DNA of 64,000 bases from Pseudoalteromonas rhizosphaerae. GTDB taxonomy: Bacteria > Pseudomonadota > Gammaproteobacteria > Enterobacterales > Alteromonadaceae. The notes beneath the pieces are model-generated. The model worked only from the letters and a program-made list of their open reading frames with translations. It ran no database searches and was not told the DNA's origin. Positions 1-9,215 of this stretch are shown piece after piece. The position numbers and the translations under genes were made by a program. Every line of letters starts with the position of its first letter. The first letter of the stretch is position 1. The DNA lies in the NCBI RefSeq assembly GCF_902498845.1, contig NZ_CABVLM010000008.1:1-64000 (forward strand), in the 5' to 3' direction.

Positions 1-106
1 GACCAAGGTGAACAGGTTGTGCACCTCTATGTTCTTCAATATAGGCGACTTCATTGAATTCTTTATGTGTATCAAGTCCGATAAAAAGTATGCTATGTTT
101 ATTCAT
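1..106 (-). CDS. IS110-family transposase, N-terminal fragment
   Basis: The complement opens at an ATG at 106 and stays open to the window edge, giving 35 residues. They contain an IGLDTHKEFNEVAY stretch, which resembles the first RuvC-like (DEDD) strand of IS110-family recombinases, where an early Asp follows a hydrophobic strand. Only the N-terminus is present, so the family call rests on this motif and on the long structured leader in front of the gene, which suits IS110 architecture. Whether the rest of the gene is intact cannot be seen. Confidence 0.7.
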   Translation of the reverse strand, partial: MNKHSILFIGLDTHKEFNEVAYIEEHRGAQPVHLG

Positions 107-200
107 GTTAGCCTCTGCTGTTTAGTTATTTGACAAACTAATTATGGCTCTGGCTTTGAATTAAGCTAACCCACGAAAAGCGGAGGCTAACACCGTGTGG
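107..200 (-). ncRNA. Structured leader of the IS110 element, candidate bridge RNA
   Basis: Directly in front of the transposase ATG, GTTAGCCTC (107-115) is the exact complement of GAGGCTAAC (183-191). A leftward transcript could therefore close a 9-bp stem, longer with mismatches, around a loop of about 67 nt that ends at the start codon. IS110-family elements are known to carry a guide (bridge or seek) RNA in a non-coding end. That this leader is the guide RNA is inference from position and fold. The outer boundary of the element could not be fixed. Confidence 0.4.
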
Positions 201-224
201 GAGTCATTATGTCTAGGTAACTAC

Positions 225-256
225 AAAACCGCCTGAACAGGCGGTTTTTTATTTTT
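225..256 (+). terminator. Intrinsic terminator
   Basis: AACCGCC pairs with GGCGGTT over a short loop and is followed by a T-rich run. It lies between the IS end and the isomerase gene. It probably belonged to a rightward gene that ended here before the IS arrived. Confidence 0.7.
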
Positions 257-423
257 AAACTCAAATAGCTGCTTTCATACTGAAGTTAAACTCAAAGCTC
301 CTATGGTACTTCCTAACCTCTAGCAACTTACACAAATACTAATATTTAATAGATAACAACATTTGCCACCGGTAGCATTGATATGTAGAATCAATTCAAC
401 GTTAACAAAATTGGTAGAGTCAA

Positions 424-1056
424 ATGAAAATCGCATTAATGAACGAATTCAGTCAAGCGGCAAAAAACCCAATAGTACTTGAACAGCTTAACACTGTTGC
501 TAATGCACAAAATCACCAAGTATTTAATGTGGGTATGGATGGCGATAACGATCATCGACTAACCTATATTCACCTAGGAATTATCGCAAGCTTACTGCTC
601 AACTCTAAAGCGGTAGATTTTGTAGTGACTGGTTGTGGCACAGGTCAAGGCGCACTCATGGCGAGCAATGCGTTTCCTGGTGTGAGCTGTGGTTATTGTA
701 TTGATCCATCAGATGCGTACCTATTTGCACAAATAAACAATGGTAATGCACTCGCTTTACCCTATGCAAAAGGCTTTGGCTGGGGCGCTGAGTTAAATAT
801 TAAATATATATTTGAAAAAGCATTTACCGGCGAAAAAGGCCAAGGGTATCCAGCAGAACGTAAAGAATCACAAGTAACAAATGCAGGTATTTTAAATCAA
901 CTAAAAGCGGATGTTGCTAAAGATTACTTAAGCGCACTTGAAGCCATTGCTCCTGAGCTGATTAAACAAGCGATTGGCGGACCACGTTTTCAGGAGTGCT
1001 TTTTCGCACATTGCCAAGACGACGCAATTGCCGCGTTTGTTAAAGCGCGTATTTAA
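424..1056 (+). CDS. RpiB/LacA/LacB-family sugar-phosphate isomerase
   Basis: This 210-residue protein resembles the ribose-5-phosphate isomerase B / galactose-6-phosphate isomerase fold. The hallmark GCGTGQG loop at about residues 70-76 carries the catalytic Cys position, followed by an ASNAFPGV helix start and a late NALALPYAKGFGWGAEL segment equivalent to the NVLAFG region of RpiB. It is about 60 residues longer than E. coli RpiB, with a C-terminal extension from about residue 145. It belongs to an RpiB-like subgroup whose substrate cannot be read from sequence. It stands alone, followed by its own terminator. The family is fairly sure; the substrate is unknown. Confidence 0.8.
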   Translation: MKIALMNEFSQAAKNPIVLEQLNTVANAQNHQVFNVGMDGDNDHRLTYIHLGIIASLLLNSKAVDFVVTGCGTGQGALMASNAFPGVSCGYCIDPSDAYLFAQINNGNALALPYAKGFGWGAELNIKYIFEKAFTGEKGQGYPAERKESQVTNAGILNQLKADVAKDYLSALEAIAPELIKQAIGGPRFQECFFAHCQDDAIAAFVKARI

Positions 1057-1076
1057 TAAAATAGCGCCCTATATTT

Positions 1077-1098
1077 AAGGGGAGAACCCTCCCCTTTT
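1077..1098 (+). terminator. Terminator of the RpiB-like gene
   Basis: AAGGGGAG pairs with CTCCCCTT and runs into five Ts, starting 20 bp after the stop of the isomerase gene. Confidence 0.75.
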
Positions 1099-1119
1099 TG
1101 CATCTAAGATAATTAACTT

Positions 1120-1878
1120 TTAACTTCCAGTGTTGATAATATCCTGAGATAAAATACGCTTACCATCTTTATATACTTCAAGCCAACCTGGTGGTGAGGT
1201 ATCACAGCCAATCACTGTAACTTGTAATACGTAGCTGTAACGGCCGTTTTTAAATGTGTAACTATGATTACCGCCACTGCCCTCAAATTCGATCTCACCT
1301 TTTAGTAAGACTATATCTGGCTTATCGCTGGTTTTTTTATCATTGCTCCACGACGCATAGCGGAAGTTTCCATCACCTAAGTCATCAATGCGAATACGGT
1401 ATTTAGCTGTTTGCCAATCTAAAATAGGCTCTACAAAAGCATTAATACTTGGGTGAAGCGCTTGCTTATCAGCTGCTATTAAATTTTTAGCCAGCAATTG
1501 TTCTTTAGCTGTTTGGTAATTGATACCGATGATTTTCCCATCCGTATCTACCCAAACGACACCGCTATTTAGCATAATGCCGCGCCAACCTACTTTATCC
1601 CAGTCAGTATCGATATTTGAATCAACAATCTGTTTAATAAGCGTCTCATCAAACACGTCATCAAAACGCTCAACTAACTCAGCTTCATTATTAATATCAG
1701 GCACTGGATATGTGCGCGAAAGCGGATAACGAATATGTGAGGAAATAGCCGCTTTATCGTGGTTTTTAAATGCTTTTATAAGATCTACAATAGGCTGTTG
1801 ATATTGTTGTTCAAGCGCAAAACTATTTGCGCTAAACATGAGCGATAAAAATAAGCCGGTATAATATAAAAATTTCAT
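1120..1878 (-). CDS. Secreted protein of unknown function
   Basis: This 252-residue protein begins with a clear signal peptide (MKFLYYTGLFLSLMFSANSFA), so it is probably periplasmic. Two parts can be seen. An N-terminal half of about 110 residues, with YPLSRTYPVPDINNEAEL and WVDTDGKI, resembles the small secreted domains that follow a count of residues lost or gained. A C-terminal half is rich in beta strands and contains the only mature Cys (IGCDTSPPGW). I do not recognise the family. The ribosome site AAAGGACTTA just before the ATG is nearly identical to the one in front of the DKNYY gene on its right, which hints that the two have been kept together. Confidence 0.65.
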   Translation of the reverse strand: MKFLYYTGLFLSLMFSANSFALEQQYQQPIVDLIKAFKNHDKAAISSHIRYPLSRTYPVPDINNEAELVERFDDVFDETLIKQIVDSNIDTDWDKVGWRGIMLNSGVVWVDTDGKIIGINYQTAKEQLLAKNLIAADKQALHPSINAFVEPILDWQTAKYRIRIDDLGDGNFRYASWSNDKKTSDKPDIVLLKGEIEFEGSGGNHSYTFKNGRYSYVLQVTVIGCDTSPPGWLEVYKDGKRILSQDIINTGS

Positions 1879-2057
1879 TTAAGTCCTTTATTTTGATGAT
1901 TCAGTTCATGAACATCATGTTATTTATCTGTTTCGGTTTATACCATTCACAACAACTTTTAGCCATGTTGCCCAAAGTCAATATTGTGTAAATTGATGTA
2001 GCGACTAATCAGGAGCAACATACGCCTTTATAGACTCTACAACGCGTTAATTCAATT

Positions 2058-4220
2058 TTATAAACAAACGATATGACCATTACGAATAGTGAACTGATGA
2101 TTATCATCAACAAACTGTGCATAGCCCATAATTTTAAAACTCGCAGGATCAGCGTGTTCTACTCTTTTTTCGCGAAAGTAAACATTATTTTTATCTACTG
2201 ACACGTTATTACCTATCACTTTAAATGAAGAGACATCCGCATCCATGATTTCACTATCAATAAAAAACACTCGCAGATTATCAATCGCGTAGACTTCATC
2301 AAGAAATACAGTTTCATCAGCATTTAAAGGTAAACGGTGCTGATTATGATAAATACCTTGATTGTCTCGTTGAAAAAACCGAGTACTCAGTTGATACGAA
2401 GATGCCTCTGCACCAATTAAATAATGTGTTTTATAATAAACATGGCGGTTATCTTTCACAATGTCATCATTAAGTATCTTCATATTACTTACTTCAATAT
2501 CAAGACGGGTTGACTGGTAATAAAGCGTGTTGTTGTCGTGAATAAAATTATGATTTAAAATCGTAACGTCAAGAGGATTAAGTTCAGGGAGTTTTTCTTG
2601 ATTACAAAAAACGGCTTTTTTATCACGCGAAAAGCCATACTCTAATACCTCAAAGGTATCAGGATCAGCATCTTGTATCGCTAACTCTTGAAAATACACT
2701 GTATCAGGCGTTTTTAAAAAACACTCATCAATAAGTACAATCTTCTCGGTATTAATATCAACGATGGTATCTACTATTTCAAAATCGTTATCAAAAATAT
2801 AGACATTACTTTTATCTTTAAAGCGATTGTCATCAAGGGCTTCAAACGTATTTGGGTCGCCTTTATCAAGTAATTCTTCTTGGTAAAATAATCGATCAGC
2901 ACAGGCATAGAATGGAAAAATCAGCAGATGCCACTCTTTTGCATTTGCACCAGCAATAATGCCTCTATTTGAGATGATTTTATCATCCACTCTTAATAAT
3001 AATTCATCAAAAATTTCTGCTGTTTCGTAACCCCCTTTATAAACTACCTCATCTTTATAATAAATATGGGTTTCATCTTTCGCCCAAGTACAATTGATTG
3101 AAGAAAAAGAAGCTAAATCAGCGTCAAACGGATGTTCTTTATCAGCCCAATACAGGGTATCGTTTACGGCAAAGTAATCATTATCGTAATCAACAAATAC
3201 ATCATCACACTGGGCTATTTGTGTAATATTTAGAAAGTCAGTATAAATGCCGTTTTTATCACCAACAAAACTTTGTGAAATATAATAGAAACTCTCAGCA
3301 TCAAATAGAGCAATACGTAGCCCTGAGCGATAAACCCAGTTTTTATCAGCCGAATAACGTCCATGAATAATGCGAAAAGATGCCAAGTCTGCACCGATAA
3401 TGGCTTCACCAAAATAATAAACTGTTTGCTTGTCTTTACTATATTGTTGATATGCATCTTGTTCTTTACCATCAATCACGACAAATGATTTAGCATCCGC
3501 ACCTTTAATAATCTTTGAAAATTCATAAACATGATTTTTATCTTTTGCTAAAGTCGTGGTGATCACTTCAAACGTTGCGGCATCCGCTTGCGAAATAACA
3601 TCTGCACCACAGACAACAACATGATTATCTTTTGCATAATTAAAATGTAAAACCCTAAAGTCTACTAACGTTAATTGAGGTAATGGTCTGTCGTAGTAAT
3701 ATAGCTTTTCGCCGTCTTGCGTAAATCCTGTTTCTTCATTTACAAAAAATGAAAATTCAAGCTCATGTAACGCAATAGGATATTCTTTTTCATCAATTTC
3801 TAGAGTAAAACTTGAGTCATCATTTTGCTTTAGCTGGGCTTTGCAGCCATTAAGCTTACGAAAATGATAACGCTTTTTTGTGGTTGGCATTTGGCTCAAG
3901 TCAGTATTTATTTTTTGTCCATAAATCTGCCCGTCAATATAAGTGTATTGTACTGCATCTTTATCATCACAAGGCTCAAATACTAATCCGTCTCGGGTGC
4001 GCAAGCAGGTTTGCCCAGTAATCCAATAATAGCCTAACGTTGTCGGAGAAAAATCAATAATAGAGCCATTGTCACTTTCATAAAGCACACAATCTTCAGA
4101 CTCAATGATGATCTCTAAAGGCAGTGATGGCTCAACAACATTACCCGTTGCCATACTGACAAACACATTATCAAACAAATCTAAGCGCTGGTGGTATTGC
4201 GCTTGAAAATAATATTTCAT
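2058..4220 (-). CDS. DKNYY-repeat protein (720 aa)
   Basis: The protein is made almost wholly of degenerate repeats of about 25-40 residues. The pattern is a D-K/N-x-x-V/I-Y-Y/F strand followed by an ADxxSF turn, as in YSADKNWVYRSG, VGDKNGIYTDF, FKDKSNVYIFDN and SVDKNNVYFREK. This is the hallmark of the DKNYY family, whose members are beta-rich and of unknown function. No signal peptide or membrane segment is visible at the N-terminus (MKYYFQAQYHQRL), so a cytoplasmic location is likely. The gene stands alone on the minus strand with a strong AAAGGA ribosome site. A membrane-anchored relative lies at 54086-55180. Confidence 0.8.
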   Translation of the reverse strand: MKYYFQAQYHQRLDLFDNVFVSMATGNVVEPSLPLEIIIESEDCVLYESDNGSIIDFSPTTLGYYWITGQTCLRTRDGLVFEPCDDKDAVQYTYIDGQIYGQKINTDLSQMPTTKKRYHFRKLNGCKAQLKQNDDSSFTLEIDEKEYPIALHELEFSFFVNEETGFTQDGEKLYYYDRPLPQLTLVDFRVLHFNYAKDNHVVVCGADVISQADAATFEVITTTLAKDKNHVYEFSKIIKGADAKSFVVIDGKEQDAYQQYSKDKQTVYYFGEAIIGADLASFRIIHGRYSADKNWVYRSGLRIALFDAESFYYISQSFVGDKNGIYTDFLNITQIAQCDDVFVDYDNDYFAVNDTLYWADKEHPFDADLASFSSINCTWAKDETHIYYKDEVVYKGGYETAEIFDELLLRVDDKIISNRGIIAGANAKEWHLLIFPFYACADRLFYQEELLDKGDPNTFEALDDNRFKDKSNVYIFDNDFEIVDTIVDINTEKIVLIDECFLKTPDTVYFQELAIQDADPDTFEVLEYGFSRDKKAVFCNQEKLPELNPLDVTILNHNFIHDNNTLYYQSTRLDIEVSNMKILNDDIVKDNRHVYYKTHYLIGAEASSYQLSTRFFQRDNQGIYHNQHRLPLNADETVFLDEVYAIDNLRVFFIDSEIMDADVSSFKVIGNNVSVDKNNVYFREKRVEHADPASFKIMGYAQFVDDNHQFTIRNGHIVCL

Positions 4221-4345
4221 ATAAGTCCTTTTATTAAACTTTCTTTGCTCATAGCTGTAAAAGGCAGAGTTATTTGCTGGAATATATACTTATTCAGAGG
4301 GTTTTCCTTAATCAGCGTATTAAAAACTGGCTTGAATAGTCAAAG

Positions 4346-4380
4346 CCTCTCACACTAGAAGATCATCTGGTTATGAGAGG
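4346..4380 (-). terminator. Possible terminator after the Old Yellow Enzyme gene
   Basis: CCTCTCA (4346-4352) and TGAGAGG (4374-4380) form a 7-bp stem immediately beyond the stop of the leftward flavin oxidoreductase gene. The T-run after the stem is poor, so termination is uncertain. Confidence 0.35.
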
Positions 4381-4386
4381 TAGTAA

Positions 4387-5487
4387 TCAATCACGTATCA
4401 GTAATGACTTAAGTTCATGTGGCTGGCAGCGCAAGTATTGCGGCGCGGCTTGTATTGTAACTCCGAGCTTCGCTGCTGCATGCCAAGGCCAACGCGGGTT
4501 ATAAAGAATACCACGCGCCAACGCAATCGCATCAGCTTTACCTTCGCAGATAATATCTTCAGCTTGTTGAGCTTGAGTAATTAAGCCTACAGCAATAACC
4601 GGCATAGAAACGTTATTACTTATTGCATCGGCAAAACCAACTTGATAATTAGGGGCAACTTTAATTTGCTGCTGTGCAGTCAAGCCGCCACTTGATACGT
4701 GTATATAATGGCAACCACGAGCGTCTAAAGCTTGAGAAAATACGATACTTTGCTCGATATCCCAGCCATTATCAGCCCAATCACTTGCACTTATACGTAC
4801 ACCAATCATGAAATCATGTGGTAAAGCAGCCTTTATAGCATCAAATATTGCCAAGGGTAGGCGCATGCGGTTCTCTAATGAGCCGCCAAATTGATCTGAA
4901 CGCTGATTACTAAGCGGTGATAAAAATTGGTGCAGTAAATAGCCATGAGCTGCATGAAGTTCTATGCCAGAAAAACCAGCTTTATGGGCACGTTGAGCAC
5001 TTTTCACAAACTGAGTAATTAATCGTCCAATATCGTCTTGCGTCATTGCTTTTGGTAAAGGAGCTTCATCTGAAAAAGCAAGTTCACTCGGAGCAATAGT
5101 TTGCCAACCGTTCTTTATTGCTGGAGCGATAGGCGCACCGCCATTCCAAGGTAATTCAGTTGACGCTTTACGACCTGCATGACCAATCTGCATCACCATC
5201 GGAATGTTAGAGTATTGACCTACATTAGATACGACTTCACGCCAAGCTTGCTCACATTCGTCGCTATAAATACCTGAATCGGCGTAAGAGATTCTTCCTT
5301 CAGGGTATACAGCGCTCGCTTCAACAATCAATAAGCCAGCACCGGATTGCGCGAGCATACCATAATGTTGATGATGCCAAGGTTGCACCTTGCCTTCTTC
5401 TGCGGCATACATACACATGGGAGCAATAATAATGCGGTTTTTGAGTGTTATCGGACCTAATTTTAGTGGGCTAAATAATTTTACCAT
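4387..5487 (-). CDS. NADH:flavin oxidoreductase, YqjM-like Old Yellow Enzyme
   Basis: This 366-residue single-domain TIM-barrel ene-reductase binds FMN and would reduce activated C=C bonds with NAD(P)H. It starts like the thermophilic-like OYE class: KLFSPLKLGPITLKNRI followed by PMCMYAA, whose Cys is the redox-tuning residue of YqjM. IGHAGRKA and HAAHGYLLHQFLSP (about residues 175-190) carry the active-site His pair and flavin contacts, and SPLSNQRSDQFGGSLENR is the family signature. The length matches YqjM/XenA. Natural substrates are not readable from sequence. It is a single gene with no operon partner. Confidence 0.9.
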   Translation of the reverse strand: MVKLFSPLKLGPITLKNRIIIAPMCMYAAEEGKVQPWHHQHYGMLAQSGAGLLIVEASAVYPEGRISYADSGIYSDECEQAWREVVSNVGQYSNIPMVMQIGHAGRKASTELPWNGGAPIAPAIKNGWQTIAPSELAFSDEAPLPKAMTQDDIGRLITQFVKSAQRAHKAGFSGIELHAAHGYLLHQFLSPLSNQRSDQFGGSLENRMRLPLAIFDAIKAALPHDFMIGVRISASDWADNGWDIEQSIVFSQALDARGCHYIHVSSGGLTAQQQIKVAPNYQVGFADAISNNVSMPVIAVGLITQAQQAEDIICEGKADAIALARGILYNPRWPWHAAAKLGVTIQAAPQYLRCQPHELKSLLIRD

Positions 5488-5631
5488 AGAAAATTCTCAA
5501 ATAATGAATGTGCAGTAAATCACAAATATAATGTACTAATCATTCTACACCCAAGGTTAGGGGCATACGCAAGCTCATTGAATGTGAAAGTATGATGATA
5601 TACCGAAGAGCTATCAGGAAAAACTTTGTAC

Positions 5632-5664
5632 AAAAAAAGCGAGCCTAATTTGGCTCGCTTTTTT
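5632..5664 (-). terminator. Second copy of the metH terminator
   Basis: AAGCGAGCC/GGCTCGCTT stem with T-runs on both sides. It is the same as the terminator at 6501-6530 and lies beyond the displaced metH tail. Confidence 0.7.
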
Positions 5665-5699
5665 GTTTTAAACTAACGGCTGATAGCTGACCGCTTCAC

Positions 5700-5871
5700 T
5701 TACTCCGGCTCATACCCCAAATTAGGCGATAACCATCTTTCCGCTTCTTCTAGCGTCATGTTGGTTCGTTGAGCGTAATCTTCAACCTGATCCTTTTGTA
5801 CTGCCGCTACGGCGTAGTATTTAGCCTCAGGGTGAGAGAAGTACCAGCCTGATACCGCAGCGTATGAAGTT
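5700..5871 (-). pseudogene. Displaced 3' end of metH (duplicate tail)
   Basis: The complement encodes about 55 codons identical in protein sequence to the C-terminus of the real MetH at 6575, running from about [14 protein letters not shown] through to the same stop codon. The flanking DNA and terminator are also shared (5632-5871 against 6500-6757). In the stretch coding for SLWREAEEL the two copies differ at about six bases, all of them silent. Upstream, a 15-bp deletion (next to cgtatga) and loss of similarity end the copy. There is no start, so it is a remnant left when the intervening 0.6 kb arrived or when metH was partly duplicated. Confidence 0.85.
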
Positions 5872-5914
5872 AAAACAAAACTGTTAATTCTTCGTGTCGC
5901 GGGCTTATCATTAA

Positions 5915-6271
5915 TTATTTATTGCTTGAGATTTCTTTAACCGCGGATTGGCGAATAAAGAACATAATTAAACAGCCAAGAATATTTCCACCTATTATTA
6001 AGTTAAGCACGGCTAAAATAGTTATATGGTTAACCTTTCGTCTAGATACAGCCCATAAATGCCAATAAGCATAACCACAAACACCGCTTACAGCGACAAC
6101 TAGTGCTGCTGGGTGTACGCCTCCCTTTTTAATAACTATACTCACCATTACAATAGAAAGTATTAGTGAAAAAGCACAAAGTACAACTAAATAAAGTTTT
6201 ATCCCTATACCCAGAGTCGAAAAGTTAAATTCGTCTTTAATTACGCTTGATTGATTAATTTCTGTAGCCAC
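5915..6271 (-). CDS. Small membrane protein between the two metH tails
   Basis: The 118-residue product has three predicted hydrophobic spans: about residues 25-48 ([21 protein letters not shown]), 54-72 ([20 protein letters not shown]) and 83-105 ([21 protein letters not shown]). I do not recognise the family. It is the only gene in the segment bounded by the two copies of the metH 3' end, so it was probably brought in with that event. The sequence looks like a normal protein rather than a chance frame. Confidence 0.6.
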   Translation of the reverse strand: MATEINQSSVIKDEFNFSTLGIGIKLYLVVLCAFSLILSIVMVSIVIKKGGVHPAALVVAVSGVCGYAYWHLWAVSRRKVNHITILAVLNLIIGGNILGCLIMFFIRQSAVKEISSNK

Positions 6272-6500
6272 GATATTCCTTATTGATTTAGCCTAAGGGC
6301 TTCTCAAATACCATTCTGATATTTTAAGCACCCAAAATGACCTCCATTACATTGTTTAGTAATTCTACTAAACAAACCTATTGTAAACAATCGATTATCC
6401 GAACTATGAAAAGCCCTTTGTTATTTAGCACCAAAGCCACATTTCATAATTTTATGCAACAAAGTTAATAAATCACCAACTTACACCGTTATTATTTATA

Positions 6501-6530
6501 AAAAAAGCGAGCCTAATTTGGCTCGCTTTT
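6501..6530 (-). terminator. Terminator of the metA-metH operon
   Basis: AAAAGCGAGCC pairs with GGCTCGCTTTT. The leftward T-run follows the stem about 45 bp beyond the metH stop. Confidence 0.75.
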
Positions 6531-6574
6531 TTGTTTTAAACTGACGGCTGATAGCTGACCGCTTACAGCTTCAC

Positions 6575-9205
6575 TTACTCCGGCTCATACCCCAAATTAG
6601 GCGACAGCCACCTTTCGGCCTCTTCCAGCGTCATGTTGGTTCGTTGAGCGTAATCTTCAACCTGATCCTTTTGTACTGCCGCTACGGCGTAGTATTTAGC
6701 CTCAGGGTGAGAGAAGTACCAGCCTGATACCGCAGCGCCGGGCCACATGGCGTATGAGCTGGTGAGCTGCATGCCAATGCGCTTTTCAGTATCGAGTAGT
6801 TGCCAGATTTTCTTCTTCTCAGTGTGCTCTGGACATGCTGGGTAACCGGGTGCTGGGCGAATACCTTGATAGTTTTCACGAATAAGATCTTCATTCGCAA
6901 GGTTTTCGTCTGGGGCAAAACCCCAATATTCTTTACGCACTTGTTCGTGTAAGTACTCAGCAAAGGCTTCGGCGAGTCTATCTGCCACCGCTTTTACCAT
7001 TATTTTGTTGTAGTCATCTTGCTGTGCATCGAACGCATCAGCTAAGTCGTCTTCTTCAAGACCGCCTGTTACCGCAAATGCACCAAAGTAATCAGGCGTG
7101 CCTTTCGGGGCGATATAATCAGCTAAGCAGTAGTTAGCAAAGTCGGTTTTTTCTGTTTGCTGACGTAAATGGCACGATGTGGTTAATAGTTCAGCGCGAG
7201 TTTCGTCTGTGTATATTTCAATATCGTCACCCACGCGATTAGCTGGGAATAAACCAATTACGCCAAGCGGTTGCAAACTGCCTGACTTTTCAAGGTCGTC
7301 AAGCATGTCGTTAGCGTCTTTAAATAAGCTTTGCGCCTGCTCGCCAACCACTTCATCAGTCATGATACGTGGGTATTTACCGGCGATTGACCAGGTCATA
7401 AAGTACGGCGTCCAGTCTATGTATTTACGTAAAGTGGCTATCGAGACATTTTTAAACTCTGTCACGCCCAGCTTTTTCGGCACCGGTGGAGTGTAATTAT
7501 CCCAATCAAGCTTGGCGGCGTTGTCGCGGGCACGTTGAATAGTAACCGGTTTTGAACGTGGTTTTTTGCGTGCTTGCTGCTCGCGTACTTTGACATATTC
7601 AGCGCTGGTTTTTGCTAAAAATTCAGCTTTATGCTCTTTCGACAATAAGTTAGAAACCACGCCTACAGCGCGACTGGCGTTATTTACATACACCACGCCT
7701 TTGTCATATTGTGGCTCGATTTTAACGGCAGTATGCGCTTTTGAGGTAGTCGCGCCACCAATCAATAGCGGTAGTTCAAAACCACGGCGCTTCATTTCTT
7801 TGGCAACGTGTACCATTTCATCAAGCGATGGTGTAATCAGTCCTGATAAACCAATAATATCGGCTTTTTCATCAATCGCGGTTTGCAGTATTTTATCGGC
7901 AGGCACCATTACGCCTAAGTCGATAACTTCATAGTTATTACATTGCAGTACTACGCCAACAATATTTTTACCAATATCATGTACGTCACCTTTAACGGTG
8001 GCCATCACGATTTTACCGTTAGTAGCACCTTCTTCTTTTTCTGCTTCAATATAAGGGTCTAGGTAGGCCACTGCGCGCTTCATTACTCGCGCTGATTTAA
8101 CGACTTGCGGTAAAAACATTTTACCCGCGCCAAATAAATCGCCTACCACGTTCATGCCGTCCATTAACGGCCCTTCAATCACGTGAATAGGCTTATCGGC
8201 AGCAGCGCGGCATTCTTCGGTGTCTTCATCTATAAAGGTAGTAATGCCTTTAACAAGAGCATGTTCAAGGCGCTTTTCAACTGGCCATGTGCGCCATTCT
8301 AAATCCTCTACGCGTTCTGCTTGCGCCATACCAGAGTATTTTGGTGCCAACTCTACTAAGCGTTCACCGGCACCTGGGTCGGTATTTAAAATAACGTCTT
8401 CAACCGCTTTTCGCAGCTCTGCTGGAATATCATCATACACAGCGAGTTGCCCTGCATTAACAATCCCCATATCCATACCCGCTTGAATTGCGTGATATAA
8501 AAATACTGAGTGAATAGCCTCTCGCACGGGGTTATTCCCACGAAACGAGAACGATACATTCGACACCCCCCCCGACACTTTACAGTGTGGCAAGTTTTGC
8601 TTAATGCGACGTGTACCTTCAATAAATTCAACTGCGTAGTTGTCGTGCTCTTCAATACCGGTTGCTACCGCAAAGATGTTGGGATCGAAAATAATATCTT
8701 CTGGCGCAAAGCCAATTTCATCCACCAAAATGCGGTAACTACGCTGACAAATTTCAAACTTGCGATCGGCTGTATCTGCTTGGCCGTCGGTATCAAACGC
8801 CATAACCACTGCAGCGGCGCCAAAACGTTTAATAATTTTAGCTTGGCGAATAAATGGCTCTTCACCTTCTTTTAGCGAGATTGAGTTTACAATTGCCTTG
8901 CCTTGAATACACTTTAAGCCCGCTTCAATGACTTCCCATTTAGAAGAGTCAACCATAATTGGCACGCGAGAAATATCAGGCTCGGAGGCAATCAAATTTA
9001 AAAACTTCACCATGGCGGCTTTTGAGTCCAGCATGGCTTCATCCATATTGATATCAATAACCTGTGCGCCGTTTTCTACTTGCTCGCGGGCAACATTAAG
9101 CGCGGTCTCGTAATCTTCTTCCATGATCAAACGTTTGAACATGGCTGAGCCGGTCACATTGGTACGTTCGCCAACGTTGGTAAATACTGCTATTTTTTGT
9201 GTCAT
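6575..9205 (-). CDS. metH: Cobalamin-dependent methionine synthase, pterin/B12/activation part
   Basis: These 876 residues align with E. coli MetH from about residue 350 to the end. The order is a methyltetrahydrofolate-binding barrel ([11 protein letters not shown] at the start, about 1-290), the helical cap, the cobalamin domain with [11 protein letters not shown] (DxHxxG, the lower B12 ligand) and [13 protein letters not shown], then the AdoMet reactivation domain ([15 protein letters not shown] near residue 790). The homocysteine domain is missing here and is encoded by the gene just upstream. The two proteins would have to work together to methylate homocysteine. The ATG lies 10 bp after the upstream stop, and the TAAGG formed by that stop is its ribosome site. 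It is probably translationally coupled. Confidence 0.9.
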   Translation of the reverse strand: MTQKIAVFTNVGERTNVTGSAMFKRLIMEEDYETALNVAREQVENGAQVIDINMDEAMLDSKAAMVKFLNLIASEPDISRVPIMVDSSKWEVIEAGLKCIQGKAIVNSISLKEGEEPFIRQAKIIKRFGAAAVVMAFDTDGQADTADRKFEICQRSYRILVDEIGFAPEDIIFDPNIFAVATGIEEHDNYAVEFIEGTRRIKQNLPHCKVSGGVSNVSFSFRGNNPVREAIHSVFLYHAIQAGMDMGIVNAGQLAVYDDIPAELRKAVEDVILNTDPGAGERLVELAPKYSGMAQAERVEDLEWRTWPVEKRLEHALVKGITTFIDEDTEECRAAADKPIHVIEGPLMDGMNVVGDLFGAGKMFLPQVVKSARVMKRAVAYLDPYIEAEKEEGATNGKIVMATVKGDVHDIGKNIVGVVLQCNNYEVIDLGVMVPADKILQTAIDEKADIIGLSGLITPSLDEMVHVAKEMKRRGFELPLLIGGATTSKAHTAVKIEPQYDKGVVYVNNASRAVGVVSNLLSKEHKAEFLAKTSAEYVKVREQQARKKPRSKPVTIQRARDNAAKLDWDNYTPPVPKKLGVTEFKNVSIATLRKYIDWTPYFMTWSIAGKYPRIMTDEVVGEQAQSLFKDANDMLDDLEKSGSLQPLGVIGLFPANRVGDDIEIYTDETRAELLTTSCHLRQQTEKTDFANYCLADYIAPKGTPDYFGAFAVTGGLEEDDLADAFDAQQDDYNKIMVKAVADRLAEAFAEYLHEQVRKEYWGFAPDENLANEDLIRENYQGIRPAPGYPACPEHTEKKKIWQLLDTEKRIGMQLTSSYAMWPGAAVSGWYFSHPEAKYYAVAAVQKDQVEDYAQRTNMTLEEAERWLSPNLGYEPE

Positions 9206-9215
9206 CTCGGCTACC

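Noticed and set aside
8510-8875. Rightward 121-residue frame inside metH
   Set aside because: Antisense to well-conserved methionine synthase codons; it is a shadow. The same holds for other long antisense frames inside metH, cyoB, nqr genes, pyrB and mrcB.
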